Below are positions 1 through 7,332 of a stretch of 16,570 bases of DNA, piece by piece. The stretch's first letter is position 1, and each line of letters begins with the position of its first letter. A program made the position numbers and the translations under genes. The stretch spans positions 1-16,570 of the forward strand of contig JAICTB010000014.1 in the NCBI GenBank assembly GCA_025936595.1, read 5' to 3'. This DNA is from Thermoleophilia bacterium. Lineage in GTDB: Bacteria; Actinomycetota; Thermoleophilia; Gaiellales; Gaiellaceae. Under the pieces are notes generated by a model. The model saw nothing but the letters and a program-made list of their open reading frames with translations, ran no database searches and was not told where the DNA came from.

Positions 1-17
1 ATCCGCTTGAACGCCAC
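1..17 (-). pseudogene. pyrH: Start of a second, diverged pyrH (window-edge fragment)
   Basis: Read on the minus strand, the bases after the tsf stop at 25-27 give a GTG at 17-15 followed by codons for A-F-K-R, running off the window edge. The intact UMP kinase at 829 begins M-S-A-F-R-R. The match in place (immediately after tsf) and in sequence suggests this is the first five codons of another copy of pyrH. Here the tsf stop and pyrH start are 7 nt apart, while on the plus strand they touch (TAG then ATG), so the two copies are not identical. The fragment is too short to prove on its own; the confidence rests on its position after tsf. Confidence 0.6.
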
Positions 18-24
18 GGTCGGG

Positions 25-426
25 TTAGCCGACTGCGTACCAGGCGTAGTCGAGGAGCTCGATGCCGCGCTCCTTCAGGTACTGCCCGACCGTGCCCGTC
101 GACTCGTCGGCGCGGTACCAGGTCTGCTCGGTCAGGACCGACTCGCCGTAGAAGCGCTTGTTCAGCTGGCCCTCGACGATCTTCTCGCGGACGTTCTCCG
201 GCTTCGAGAGCACCTCGTCCGACTTCGAGAGGATCTCGCGCTCCGCGTCGACGAGCTCCTGCGGCACCTCGTCGCGCGAACGGTACGTCGGCCGCGCGAA
301 CGTGAGATGCAGCGCGAGGCTGCGTGCGGCGGCGGGGTCACCGCCCTTGGTGCGCACGAGTGCGCCGACCTTGTTCGCCGGGCTGTGGACGTAGTGCGAG
401 AGCAGCTCGTCGCCGGCAGCAAGCGC
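25..426 (-). pseudogene. tsf: Elongation factor Ts, C-terminal half, diverged inverted copy
   Basis: The minus strand encodes the C-terminal subdomain of a long-form EF-Ts, the GDP/GTP exchange factor for EF-Tu. Recognisable pieces are SHYVHSPANKVGALV, RSLALHLTFARPTY, VREKIVEGQLNKRFYGE and the end LLDYAWYAVG, with a TAA stop at 27-25. The N-terminal half is missing: at about position 426 the sequence turns into an inverted, related copy on the other strand. Compared with the plus-strand copy it has many silent changes and residue changes (SHYVHS/SFYVHA, VRTKGGDPA/VHTRGGDAQ, GQYLKERGIELL/GKHLAEQGVELI), so it comes from a related but distinct gene. The reading frame stays open far into the antisense of pyrH; that part is not coding. 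It may be an assembly chimera rather than a genomic duplication. Confidence 0.85.
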
Positions 427-828
427 ATGGAGGCGGCGCCCGGCGAGACGCTCTCGTTCTACGTCCACGCGCCGGCCAACAAGGTCGGTGCGCTCGTGCA
501 CACGAGGGGCGGCGACGCCCAGGCTGCGCGCAGCCTCGCCCTGCACCTGACCTTCGCGCGGCCGACGTACGGCACGCGCGACGAGGTGCCGCAGGAGCTG
601 GTGGACGCAGAGCGCGAGATTCTCTCGAACTCGGAGGAGGTGCTCTCCAAGCCGGAGAACGTCCGCGAGAAGATCGTCGAAGGTCAGCTGAACAAGAGGT
701 TCTACGGCGAGGCGGTGCTGACCGAGCAGACGTGGTACCGCGCAGACGAATCCACCGCCACGGTCGGCAAGCATCTCGCCGAGCAGGGCGTCGAGCTGAT
801 CGACTACGCCTGGTACGCCGTTGGCTAG
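427..828 (+). CDS. tsf: Elongation factor Ts, 5'-truncated (C-terminal subdomain only)
   Basis: This is the C-terminal subdomain of EF-Ts, which displaces GDP from EF-Tu in the cytoplasm. It starts in the region matching the second subdomain of long-form EF-Ts (KRMEAAPGETLSFYVH, compare RRVAALEGDVLGSYQH in E. coli), continues through NKVGALVHTRGGD and VREKIVEGQLNKRFYGE, and ends DYAWYAVG with TAG at 826-828. The ATG at 427 is not the native start; roughly half the protein is missing because the sequence switches to an inverted homologue there. The open frame that continues upstream to position 7 is antisense of that copy and should not be translated as EF-Ts. The stop abuts the pyrH ATG, as expected for the conserved tsf-pyrH operon, so this copy belongs to the genome that follows. 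Confidence 0.9.
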   Translation: MEAAPGETLSFYVHAPANKVGALVHTRGGDAQAARSLALHLTFARPTYGTRDEVPQELVDAEREILSNSEEVLSKPENVREKIVEGQLNKRFYGEAVLTEQTWYRADESTATVGKHLAEQGVELIDYAWYAVG

Positions 829-1557
829 ATGAGTGCGTTCCGGCGCGTTCTCCTGAAGCTCTCCGGCGAGGCTCTGATGGGCTCCCAGGAGTACGGGCTC
901 GACGCGGGCGTCGTCGACCGGCTCGCCGTCGAGCTCTGCGATGTGCGCGAGGGCGGGCTCGAGATCGCCCTCGTGATCGGCGGCGGCAACATCTACCGCG
1001 GCATGGCGGCCTCCGAGCAGGGGATCGACCGGGCCACGGGCGACTACATGGGCATGCTCGCGACCGTGCTGAACGCCCTCGCCGTCCAGGAAGCGCTGGA
1101 GCGGAACGGCGCCGACACGCGCGTCCTGTCGGCGATCCACGTGCAGGAGGTGGCCGAGCCGTACATCCGCCGCCGCGCCGTGCGGCATCTCGAGAAGGGC
1201 CGGATCGTCATCTTCGCGGCGGGCACCGGCAATCCGTACTTCACGACGGACACCGCGGCCGCCCTCCGTGCGCTCGAGATCGGGGCGGAGGCGATCCTGA
1301 TGGCGAAGAACGGCGTGGAAGGGGTTCTGGACGGCGACCCGCGCGTCGATCCCGACGCGAAGCTGATCGCCCGGCTGACCCACTTGCAGGCGATCGAGCG
1401 AGGATTGAAGGTGATGGACACGACGGCGCTCTCGCTCTGTATGGACAACCGGCTACCGATCCACGTCTTCGAGCTCTCACCGGGCACGATCGGCCGTGTC
1501 GTCGCAGGCGAGCGTGTAGGCACGATCATCTCTACAGCAGAAGGAGACGCACGGTGA
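829..1557 (+). CDS. pyrH: UMP kinase
   Basis: It phosphorylates UMP to UDP in pyrimidine nucleotide synthesis, as a cytoplasmic enzyme that is hexameric in characterised bacteria. The 242-residue protein has the amino-acid-kinase fold signatures of bacterial UMP kinases: LLKLSGEAL at 8-16, the glycine-rich GGGN at 51-54, ATGDYMGMLATVLNALA near 69-85, GTGNPYFTTD at 132-141, and MAKNGVEGVLDGDPR near 158-172. Length is normal for the family. The ATG follows the tsf TAG with no gap, and the TGA (1555-1557) overlaps the frr GTG in a GTGA, indicating translational coupling from tsf through frr. No promoter is visible directly upstream, so it is likely transcribed from before tsf. Confidence 0.97.
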   Translation: MSAFRRVLLKLSGEALMGSQEYGLDAGVVDRLAVELCDVREGGLEIALVIGGGNIYRGMAASEQGIDRATGDYMGMLATVLNALAVQEALERNGADTRVLSAIHVQEVAEPYIRRRAVRHLEKGRIVIFAAGTGNPYFTTDTAAALRALEIGAEAILMAKNGVEGVLDGDPRVDPDAKLIARLTHLQAIERGLKVMDTTALSLCMDNRLPIHVFELSPGTIGRVVAGERVGTIISTAEGDAR

Positions 1558-2111
1558 TCGAAGATTTCATCGGCGATGCGACGCAGCGCATGGACAAGTC
1601 GGTCGACGCGACGCACGAGCACTTCAACTCGGTACGGACGGGGCGCGCGAGCGCAGCGTTGCTCGACCGCATCACGATCGACTACTACGGCACGCCGACG
1701 CCGCTCAAGAACATGGCCACGATCTCGACGCCGGAGTCGCGCATGCTGACGATCCAGCCGTTCGACCCCTCGTCGATCAAGCAGATCGAGAAGACGATCC
1801 AGGAGTCGGATCTGGGACTGACGCCGTCGAACGACGGCAAGCTGATCCGGCTGCCGATCCCGCAGCTCACCGAGGACAGGCGGCGTGAGCTCGTCAAGCT
1901 CGTGCGGCAGATGGCGGAGGAAGGTCGCGTCGCAGTGCGCAACGTGCGCCGCGACGCGATCAAGCATCTCGAGGATCTGGTGAGAAACGGCGATGTCGGA
2001 GACGACGAGGAGCGTGCAGCCGAGTCACGGGTGCAGAAGCTCACCGACGAGCACACGGCGAAGATCGACGAGCTGCTGAAGCGCAAAGAGGCCGAGATCA
2101 TGGAGGTCTGA
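1554..2111 (+). CDS. frr: Ribosome recycling factor
   Basis: With EF-G it splits post-termination ribosomes. The 185-residue product matches the family length and pattern: an N-terminal helix with MDKSVDATHEHFNSVRTGRASAALLD, the YYGTPTPLKNMATIS segment of the small domain, LTIQPFDPSSIKQIEKTI, and the long C-terminal helices with LTEDRRRELVKLV and EGRVAVRNVRRDAI. The GTG start at 1554 is chosen because a strong ribosome binding site (aaggagac, 1541-1548) sits at the right distance and the GTGA overlap couples it to pyrH. The frame is open far upstream, but that stretch is out-of-frame pyrH and antisense tsf. Codon use and GC match the neighbours. Confidence 0.97.
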   Translation: MIEDFIGDATQRMDKSVDATHEHFNSVRTGRASAALLDRITIDYYGTPTPLKNMATISTPESRMLTIQPFDPSSIKQIEKTIQESDLGLTPSNDGKLIRLPIPQLTEDRRRELVKLVRQMAEEGRVAVRNVRRDAIKHLEDLVRNGDVGDDEERAAESRVQKLTDEHTAKIDELLKRKEAEIMEV

Positions 2112-2123
2112 GGCAACGCCCCC

Positions 2124-2873
2124 ATGAACCTCCTCTCCCGCATCCGCACGCTCACGCGCGTGCGCCCGCTGCCGGAGATCGACCGGCCGGACGTCGCGCG
2201 GTCGGTTGCGATCATCCTCGACGGGAACGGCCGCTGGGCGAAGCGCAGGGGCCTTCCGACCGCCGCGGGCCATCGCGCCGGCGCACGCACGGTGCGCCGC
2301 GTCGTCGAAGCCGCGATCGATCTCGGTATCGACGATCTCTCGGTCTTTGCGTTCTCGACGGAGAACTGGTCGCGTCCGCAGGACGAGGTCGACGCGTTGA
2401 TGGTGATCTTCGCCGAGACGATCGAGCGCGAGCTGCCCGATCTCGCCGAGCAGGGAGTGCGCGTGCGGTTCATCGGTCGCCGCGACAGAGCGCCGGAGTC
2501 GCTGCGCGCACGGATGCACGCGATGGAGGACCGCACGGGGCTGAACACGCGCCTGAACCTGTGGGTGGCGTTCGACTACGGGGGCCGCGCCGAGCTCGTC
2601 GAAGCCGCGCGCCGCATCGTCGAGAGCGGGGTCGATCCCGCGGAGATCGACGAGAACGTCTTCGCCGCCAATCTCTACCAGCCCGACCTGCCCGATCCCG
2701 ACCTGCTGATCCGCACGAGCGGCGAGCTGCGCATCTCGAACTTCCTGCTCTGGCAGCTCGCCTATTCGGAGCTCGTCTTCGTCGACAAGCTCTGGCCCGA
2801 CTTCGAGGAGCGCGATCTTCGTGCCGCCCTGGCGGAGTATGCGTCGCGCCGTCGAAGCTTCGGCGGTAGATGA
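2124..2873 (+). CDS. uppS: Isoprenyl transferase (undecaprenyl diphosphate synthase)
   Basis: A cis-prenyltransferase that condenses isopentenyl diphosphate units onto an allylic diphosphate to make the polyprenyl carrier for cell-wall precursors. The 249-residue protein has the family hallmark SVAIILDGNGRWAKRRGLP with the catalytic Asp at about 33, GHRAGARTVRRVVEAA, FAFSTENWSRP, and the C-terminal PDLPDPDLLIRTSGELRISNFLLWQLAYSELVF signature, which carries the Arg residues that bind diphosphate. The ATG at 2124 lies 12 nt after frr with a gaggtctgagg purine stretch upstream. The stop overlaps the cdsA ATG (ATGA at 2870). The exact chain length of the product cannot be told from sequence. Confidence 0.95.
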   Translation: MNLLSRIRTLTRVRPLPEIDRPDVARSVAIILDGNGRWAKRRGLPTAAGHRAGARTVRRVVEAAIDLGIDDLSVFAFSTENWSRPQDEVDALMVIFAETIERELPDLAEQGVRVRFIGRRDRAPESLRARMHAMEDRTGLNTRLNLWVAFDYGGRAELVEAARRIVESGVDPAEIDENVFAANLYQPDLPDPDLLIRTSGELRISNFLLWQLAYSELVFVDKLWPDFEERDLRAALAEYASRRRSFGGR

Positions 2874-3661
2874 CAAACGCCGTCTCCCGCGTCGTGGTGG
2901 CCGTCGTGCTGCTGCCGGTCGTGCTCGGCCTCGTCTACCTCGGCGGCTGGTGGATGTTCGCGCTTGCGGTGATCGCGGCGAGCATCTCGGTGCACGAGTA
3001 CTGGCTGCTCGCACGGCCGCTCGCGCCGCTCGCGCCGGCGGGCTACGTCGGCGTCGTCCTCGCGCTTGTCGGCGCCGAGGTCGGCGGCCTCGGCTGGATG
3101 GTCGGCGGCGTCCTCTCGACGTTCGTGCTCGCATTTCTCCTCAAGGCGATCTCGGAGGCGCGGCAGGCGTCGACGATCGCGATCAGCGGCACGGTGATGG
3201 GCGCCGTCTGGATCGGCCTGGGCCTCGGATTCCTGATCTTGCTGCGCGAGCTGCCGGACCACGGCCGGCTGATCTCGTTCACCGTGCTCGTTGCCGTGTG
3301 GGCGGGCGACACGCTCGCCTACCTCGGCGGCCGGCTCGTCGGCCGCCACAAGATGGCGCCGCGCACGTCACCCGGCAAGACGTGGGAGGGCTTCGTGTTC
3401 GGAACGGCGGCGACGGTCTTTGTCGCATTCGTCGCGCTCTACAAACAGGATGCGTTGACGATCGGGCAGTCGATCGTGCTCGGCGTCGTCGTCGCGGTCG
3501 CCGCACCGCTCGGCGACCTGTTCGAGTCGCTGCTCAAGCGCGACATGGACGTGAAGGACACCGGCACGCTGCTCGGGGGCCACGGCGGCATGCTCGACCG
3601 GATCGACGCGCTCCTCTTCGCCGCTCCGGCCGCGTACTTCACGATCCTCGCTTTCACCTGA
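2870..3661 (+). CDS. cdsA: Phosphatidate cytidylyltransferase (CDP-diglyceride synthase)
   Basis: An integral membrane enzyme making CDP-diacylglycerol from phosphatidate and CTP, the entry to phospholipid head-group synthesis. The 263-residue protein is almost wholly hydrophobic, with about seven or eight membrane segments, and carries the complete C-terminal family signature near residues 220-246: SLLKRDMDVKDTGTLLGGHGG followed by MLDRID. An upstream cytosolic motif, GRHKMAPRTSPGKTWEG, is also typical. The start overlaps the uppS stop by four bases (ATGA), so translation is coupled. The uppS-cdsA pair is conserved in many bacteria and links carrier lipid and membrane lipid supply. Confidence 0.96.
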   Translation: MTNAVSRVVVAVVLLPVVLGLVYLGGWWMFALAVIAASISVHEYWLLARPLAPLAPAGYVGVVLALVGAEVGGLGWMVGGVLSTFVLAFLLKAISEARQASTIAISGTVMGAVWIGLGLGFLILLRELPDHGRLISFTVLVAVWAGDTLAYLGGRLVGRHKMAPRTSPGKTWEGFVFGTAATVFVAFVALYKQDALTIGQSIVLGVVVAVAAPLGDLFESLLKRDMDVKDTGTLLGGHGGMLDRIDALLFAAPAAYFTILAFT

Positions 3662-3673
3662 CCCGGCACCGGG

Positions 3674-3679
3674 CACACT
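3674..3679 (+). promoter_or_regulatory. Putative -10 element for leaderless dxr transcript
   Basis: CACACT ends exactly 6 nt before the dxr ATG at 3686, the spacing expected when transcription begins at the start codon. The same arrangement recurs before ispG, the gene at 9426 and the cNMP-binding gene at 10044. The first base departs from TANNNT, and no convincing -35 is seen, so this is the weakest example of the set. Confidence 0.4.
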
Positions 3680-3685
3680 GTCCGC

Positions 3686-4729
3686 ATGACACGCGTGGCT
3701 CTTCTCGGCGCCACCGGCTCGATCGGCCGTCAGGCGCTCGAGGTGATCGAGGCGAACCAGGGTCTGGAGCTCGTCGCGGCGAGCTCGGGATCGACCCCGA
3801 TCGACGGGCTCGCCCCGCTGACGCAGGTAGGCGGGGACCCGGCAGAGCTGCTCGAACGGGCCGCTCCGGACATCGTCCTGAACGCGACGCTCGGCTTCGC
3901 CGGGCTGCGCGCGACGATGTGGGCGCTCGAGCAGGGAGTCACGCTCGCGCTCGCCAACAAGGAGAGCCTCGTCGCCGCTGGCGAGCTCGCGCTCGCAGCG
4001 CGCGCGCGCGGCGGAGGTGCGCTGATCCCGGTCGACAGCGAGCACTCGGCGCTCTTCCAGTGCGCGCAGCTCGGCGAGCCGGAGAGCCTCGTCGTGACCG
4101 CGAGCGGCGGGCCGTTCCGCGGCCGCACGCGCGACGAGCTCGCCGACGTCACCGCGGACCAGGCGCTCGCACATCCGACGTGGTCGATGGGAGCGAAGAT
4201 CACCATCGACTCGGCGACGCTCGCGAACAAGGGCCTCGAGGTGATCGAGGCGCACTTCCTCTTCGGCCTGCCGTACGAGCGGATCGAGGTGGTCGTCCAC
4301 CCGACGTCGATCGTCCACGGTGTCGTTCGCTTCCGCGACGGGGCGTCGATCGCGCATCTCGGCTACCCCGACATGCGCGTTCCGATCTCCTATGCGCTCA
4401 CGTATCCCGATCGTGCTGCGACGCCCGTTCCGGCGCTCGACCTCACGGCGGGGCCGCTCGAGTTCTTCCCGCCCGACCTGGAGACGTTCCGCATGCTCGC
4501 CCTGGCGCGTGACGCGGGCGAGCGCGGCGGCACCTATGCGTGCGCCTTCAACGCCGCGAACGAGGTGGCAGTCGCCGCGTTCCTCGAAGGCCGCATCGGC
4601 TTCCTCGACATCGCGGCGCTCGTCGAGGAGGTGCTCGGTCGCGTGGACGGCGCCCCGGCGGCAGACCTCGCCGAGTTGCGCGAGGTGGACCGGCGTGCGC
4701 GAGAGCTCACGGTGCTCGAATGGGCTTGA
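3686..4729 (+). CDS. dxr: 1-deoxy-D-xylulose 5-phosphate reductoisomerase
   Basis: The second enzyme of the MEP isoprenoid pathway, converting DXP to MEP with NADPH and a divalent metal. Visible motifs are the nucleotide-binding GATGSIGR at 8-15, ANKESLVAAGE near 90-100, the metal ligands D117 and E119 in PVDSEH, ASGGPFRG at 139-146, and HPTWSMGAKITIDSATLANKGLE, where E185 is the third ligand, followed by HPTSIVHG. At 347 residues it is shorter than the usual 380-400; the shortfall lies between the first Rossmann motif and VLNATLGFAGL, in the NADPH-binding domain. All catalytic motifs are kept, so it should be active. It starts 24 nt after cdsA with its own likely promoter and overlaps rseP by 10 nt. 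Confidence 0.96.
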   Translation: MTRVALLGATGSIGRQALEVIEANQGLELVAASSGSTPIDGLAPLTQVGGDPAELLERAAPDIVLNATLGFAGLRATMWALEQGVTLALANKESLVAAGELALAARARGGGALIPVDSEHSALFQCAQLGEPESLVVTASGGPFRGRTRDELADVTADQALAHPTWSMGAKITIDSATLANKGLEVIEAHFLFGLPYERIEVVVHPTSIVHGVVRFRDGASIAHLGYPDMRVPISYALTYPDRAATPVPALDLTAGPLEFFPPDLETFRMLALARDAGERGGTYACAFNAANEVAVAAFLEGRIGFLDIAALVEEVLGRVDGAPAADLAELREVDRRARELTVLEWA

Positions 4730-5901
4730 CCGCGGCGATCATCGGCCTCGCCGTGCTCGTGATGATCCATGAGGCGGGGCACTTCTTCGCGGCGCGCGCC
4801 GTCGGCATGACGCCGCGGAAGTTCTACCTCGGGTTCGGCCCGCCGATCGTCAAGAAGACGCGCGGGGGCGTCGAGTACGGGATCGGCTCCGTCCCGCTCG
4901 GCGGCTACGTGAAGATCCCGGGCATGAACCGGCCGTCGCCGGGCGACCTCGCGGCGACGCTGCCCGTCGAGCAGCGCGAGCGCCTCCGGCCCGAGCTCGC
5001 GCTCCTCGACTCTGCGATCGACCGCGGCGACGACGCGGCGGCGCTCGCGGCCGTCGCCGAGCTGCGCCGAGAGCTCGGAGAGAGCCGGTTCCTGCAGGAG
5101 CTCGAATGGTCGCTCGCGCCCGACGCGTACTGGCGGCAGACGACATGGCGGCGGCTCGTCGCCATCTTCGCAGGCCCTGCGGTGAATCTCGTCTTCGCGT
5201 TCCTGCTCTTCACCGGCCTGTTCGTCGTTGCGACGACGCGCGACACGAACGTGATCGGGCAGGTGCTCGCGAAGAGCCCCGCCGCCGCGGCCGGACTGCG
5301 AAACGGGGACCGCGTGCTGGGGATCGGCGGGCGCCCGGTGCAGCCCAAGGACATTCCAGCGCGCATCCGCGCCACCGGCGGCCGGCCGTTTCGCGTGCTC
5401 GTCGACCGCGGCGGCAGGCGCGTCGCGATCGGGCCGCTGCGCGCGAAGCCGACGCAGGGCGCGTACAGGATCGGGATCGCGATCGAGTCCCGCACAGGAG
5501 CCGGCGAGTCGGTCCCGGCGGCCGCGCGCGACTCCGTGAAGCTGACGTGGGACGTCACCGCCGGCACGGTCGCCGGCCTCGGCCACCTCGCCGTCGGCCG
5601 CGACACGGACCAGGTCTCCAGCTCGGTGGGCATCGTGCGTGTCTCTGCGCAGGCGTGGCGCTCGGGGCTGCGCGACTTTCTCTTCGTGCTCGGGTTGATC
5701 AGCCTCGCACTCGGGCTGCTGAACCTGCTGCCGGTGCTGCCGCTCGACGGCGGTCACATCGTGATCGCGCTCGTCGAGAAGCTCCGGGGACGCACGTTCC
5801 AGCAGGCGGTCTACATGCGCTACACGGTCGTCGGCCTGATGCTCTTCGCCGTGCTCATGTACTTCGGCTTGCGCAACGACCTGTTCGGCGGCGGCGGGTA
5901 G
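4720..5901 (+). CDS. rseP: Site-2 membrane metalloprotease, RseP/M50 family
   Basis: An intramembrane zinc protease of the RseP/RasP type, cutting membrane-anchored anti-sigma factors or remnant signal peptides in characterised relatives. The first membrane helix carries HEAGH at 17-21, and the second metal-binding motif NLLPVLPLDGG lies at about 335-345 (D343). One PDZ domain is seen near 176-245 (LAKSPAAAAGLRNGDRVLGIGG). Residues about 70-135 form an Asp/Ala/Arg-rich insert between the first helix and the helix before the PDZ domain. The ATG at 4720 is chosen because it places the HExxH helix at the N terminus as in the family; the frame is open upstream only as dxr antiphase. It overlaps dxr by 10 nt. 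Its substrate is unknown; no membrane anti-sigma factor is visible here. Confidence 0.95.
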   Translation: MGLTAAIIGLAVLVMIHEAGHFFAARAVGMTPRKFYLGFGPPIVKKTRGGVEYGIGSVPLGGYVKIPGMNRPSPGDLAATLPVEQRERLRPELALLDSAIDRGDDAAALAAVAELRRELGESRFLQELEWSLAPDAYWRQTTWRRLVAIFAGPAVNLVFAFLLFTGLFVVATTRDTNVIGQVLAKSPAAAAGLRNGDRVLGIGGRPVQPKDIPARIRATGGRPFRVLVDRGGRRVAIGPLRAKPTQGAYRIGIAIESRTGAGESVPAAARDSVKLTWDVTAGTVAGLGHLAVGRDTDQVSSSVGIVRVSAQAWRSGLRDFLFVLGLISLALGLLNLLPVLPLDGGHIVIALVEKLRGRTFQQAVYMRYTVVGLMLFAVLMYFGLRNDLFGGGG

Positions 5902-5905
5902 GGGG

Positions 5906-5911
5906 TACCCT
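5906..5911 (+). promoter_or_regulatory. Putative -10 element for leaderless ispG transcript
   Basis: TACCCT ends 6 nt before the ispG GTG at 5918, within the 16-nt rseP-ispG gap. It fits TANNNT and the 6-nt spacing seen before other genes here. No Shine-Dalgarno sequence precedes the GTG, which supports leaderless initiation. Confidence 0.55.
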
Positions 5912-5917
5912 GCGGCT

Positions 5918-7051
5918 GTGGCCAGCGAGCGCTCGGTAACGGTCGGCGGCGTCCAGATCGGCGGCGGCGCACCGCCCGTCGTCCAGTCGATGACGCTGAC
6001 GAAGACGCACGACGTGGAGGCGACGACGGCGCAGATCGCGGCGCTCGCGAGCGCCGGCTGCGAGATCGTGCGCGTCGCGGTTCCGAAGAGCGAGGACGCC
6101 GACGCCCTGCCGCGGATCGTGCGCTTCTCGCCGATCCCCGTGATCGCCGACATCCACTTCAACGCGAGCCTGGCGCTGCGCGCGATCGACGCGGGGGTCG
6201 CCGCCGTGCGCATCAACCCGGGCAACATCGGCGGTGCGGACAAGGTCGAGCAGGTCGTCCGCGCGGCGAAGGCGAAAGGGATGCCGATGCGGATCGGCGC
6301 GAACTCGGGCTCGCTCCCGAAGCACCTCGCAGACCTCGCACGGCAGGATCAGGCCGAGGCGCTCGTGGAGGCAGCGCTCGAGGAGGTTCGCCTCCTGGAG
6401 AGTCTCGACTACCGCGACTTCAAGATCTCCGTCAAGTCGAGTCATGTGCCGACGATGATCCGCGCGTACCGCCTGCTCGCCGAGAAGGTGCCCTACCCGC
6501 TGCACCTCGGCGTCACGGAGGCCGGGACACCGTTCGCGGGGTCGATCAAGAGCGCCGTCGGCATGGGTGCGCTGCTCGCGGACGGCATCGGCGACACGAT
6601 CCGCGTCTCGCTCACCGCCGATCCGGTCGAGGAGGTGCGGACGGCGTTCGAGATCCTGAAGGCGCTCGGGCTGCGCGAGCGGGGGCCGGTGATGATCGCG
6701 TGCCCGAGCTGCGGCCGTGACAACGTCGGCGTCCAGCAGCTCGCCGAACGCGTCGAGGAGCGGCTGCGCACCTATCCGCAGGCGTTCGAGGTCGCGGTGC
6801 TCGGATGCGCGGTGAACGGGCCGGGGGAGGCGGGAGACGCCGACTTCGGCATCGCGGGCGGCCGCGACGTCGGCTTCGTCTATGCCCACGGCCGCGTGCT
6901 GAAGAAGGTGTCGTCGGACATCCTCGTCGACGAGCTCTTCCACGAGATCGACAACTGGATCGCGGACGGGATGTTCCGCCCGAAGCGCCTGAAGATGGGC
7001 AAGCCGGCCGCCCTCGCGATGGCCGAGGCGTCCGCGATCCCCCTCGAGTAG
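5918..7051 (+). CDS. ispG: 4-hydroxy-3-methylbut-2-enyl diphosphate synthase (GcpE)
   Basis: It converts MEcPP to HMBPP in the MEP pathway using a [4Fe-4S] cluster. The 377-residue protein begins with the TIM-barrel part (GAPPVVQSMTLTKTHDVEAT, then GCEIVRVAVP, VIADIHFNASLAL, RINPGNIGG, SVKSSHV, LHLGVTEAGT) and ends with the cluster domain: C262 and C265 in CPSCGRDN, C297 in LGCAVNGPGEAGDADFG, with E304 as the fourth ligand position. Length fits the short bacterial form without the plant-type insert. The GTG start has no ribosome binding site but a well-placed -10 box. It supplies the pathway begun by dxr two genes upstream and feeding uppS. Confidence 0.97.
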   Translation: MASERSVTVGGVQIGGGAPPVVQSMTLTKTHDVEATTAQIAALASAGCEIVRVAVPKSEDADALPRIVRFSPIPVIADIHFNASLALRAIDAGVAAVRINPGNIGGADKVEQVVRAAKAKGMPMRIGANSGSLPKHLADLARQDQAEALVEAALEEVRLLESLDYRDFKISVKSSHVPTMIRAYRLLAEKVPYPLHLGVTEAGTPFAGSIKSAVGMGALLADGIGDTIRVSLTADPVEEVRTAFEILKALGLRERGPVMIACPSCGRDNVGVQQLAERVEERLRTYPQAFEVAVLGCAVNGPGEAGDADFGIAGGRDVGFVYAHGRVLKKVSSDILVDELFHEIDNWIADGMFRPKRLKMGKPAALAMAEASAIPLE

Positions 7052-7098
7052 GCCCTCCCGCGTCCGGCCGCGTGTCCCTTGCGGCCGCGTCCAGACCA

Positions 7099-7122
7099 GA
7101 CATCACGGGGTCTGACCCCGGG
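7099..7122 (+). repeat. REP-like palindromic repeat, copy 1
   Basis: A 24-bp unit identical to positions 7213-7236. Its core, cggggtctgaccccg (7106-7120), is a near-perfect palindrome around one central base and could form a hairpin in DNA or RNA. It lies in the 280-bp gap after ispG, together with several TGTCC/GGACA motifs. Short palindromes in direct repeat between genes are typical of REP-like elements; no transposase is present in the window. Confidence 0.75.
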
Positions 7123-7212
7123 GTTCGCATGAACGCAGGCAAACACACCTGTCCGTTTTGTCCATTGTCCGATCTGCGCCGCTCAACCATGCGGAGGGAC
7201 ATGTCCGGACGC

Positions 7213-7236
7213 GACATCACGGGGTCTGACCCCGGG
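7213..7236 (+). repeat. REP-like palindromic repeat, copy 2
   Basis: An exact 24-bp copy of 7099-7122, 114 bp downstream in the same orientation. Just before it are two overlapping palindromes, ggacatgtcc and gtccggac (about 7197-7210). The whole 7052-7332 gap holds no convincing gene: open frames through it encode the repeat itself (the peptide DITGSDPG appears twice). Its functions may include transcription attenuation between ispG and proS. Confidence 0.75.
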
Positions 7237-7314
7237 TGTTCCTTCGCGCCACGTCCGCGCCGGACACGTCTGCGAGGGCGATTCGTAGGCGCCGCGGCCG
7301 CAGCGACAGCGCGG

Positions 7315-7320
7315 TAGCCT
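7315..7320 (+). promoter_or_regulatory. Putative -10 element for proS
   Basis: TAGCCT lies 12 nt before the proS ATG at 7333, giving a predicted 5' leader of about 5-6 nt. It follows the REP-bearing gap, so proS is probably transcribed apart from ispG. A -35 box is not clear. Confidence 0.45.
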
Positions 7321-7332
7321 GGGTGGGCAACG

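Noticed and set aside
7..828. One 273-residue plus-strand reading frame ending as EF-Ts
   Set aside because: Its first 140 residues are the antisense of the inverted tsf copy; only the part after about 415-427 resembles EF-Ts.
324..1553. Long upstream extension of the frr reading frame
   Set aside because: Arg/Ala-rich translation of out-of-frame tsf and pyrH; frr has its own ribosome binding site and the expected length from 1554.
4534..6243. 569-residue minus-strand open frame
   Set aside because: Antisense of dxr, rseP and ispG; low-complexity composition typical of GC-rich shadow frames.
7099..7236. CRISPR array
   Set aside because: Only two repeat units, internally palindromic, with an irregular surrounding and no cas gene.
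7099..7317. Small Cys-containing protein across the ispG-proS gap (HTCPFCP)
   Set aside because: The frame is built from the repeated palindromic unit, encodes DITGSDPG twice and lacks a ribosome binding site.
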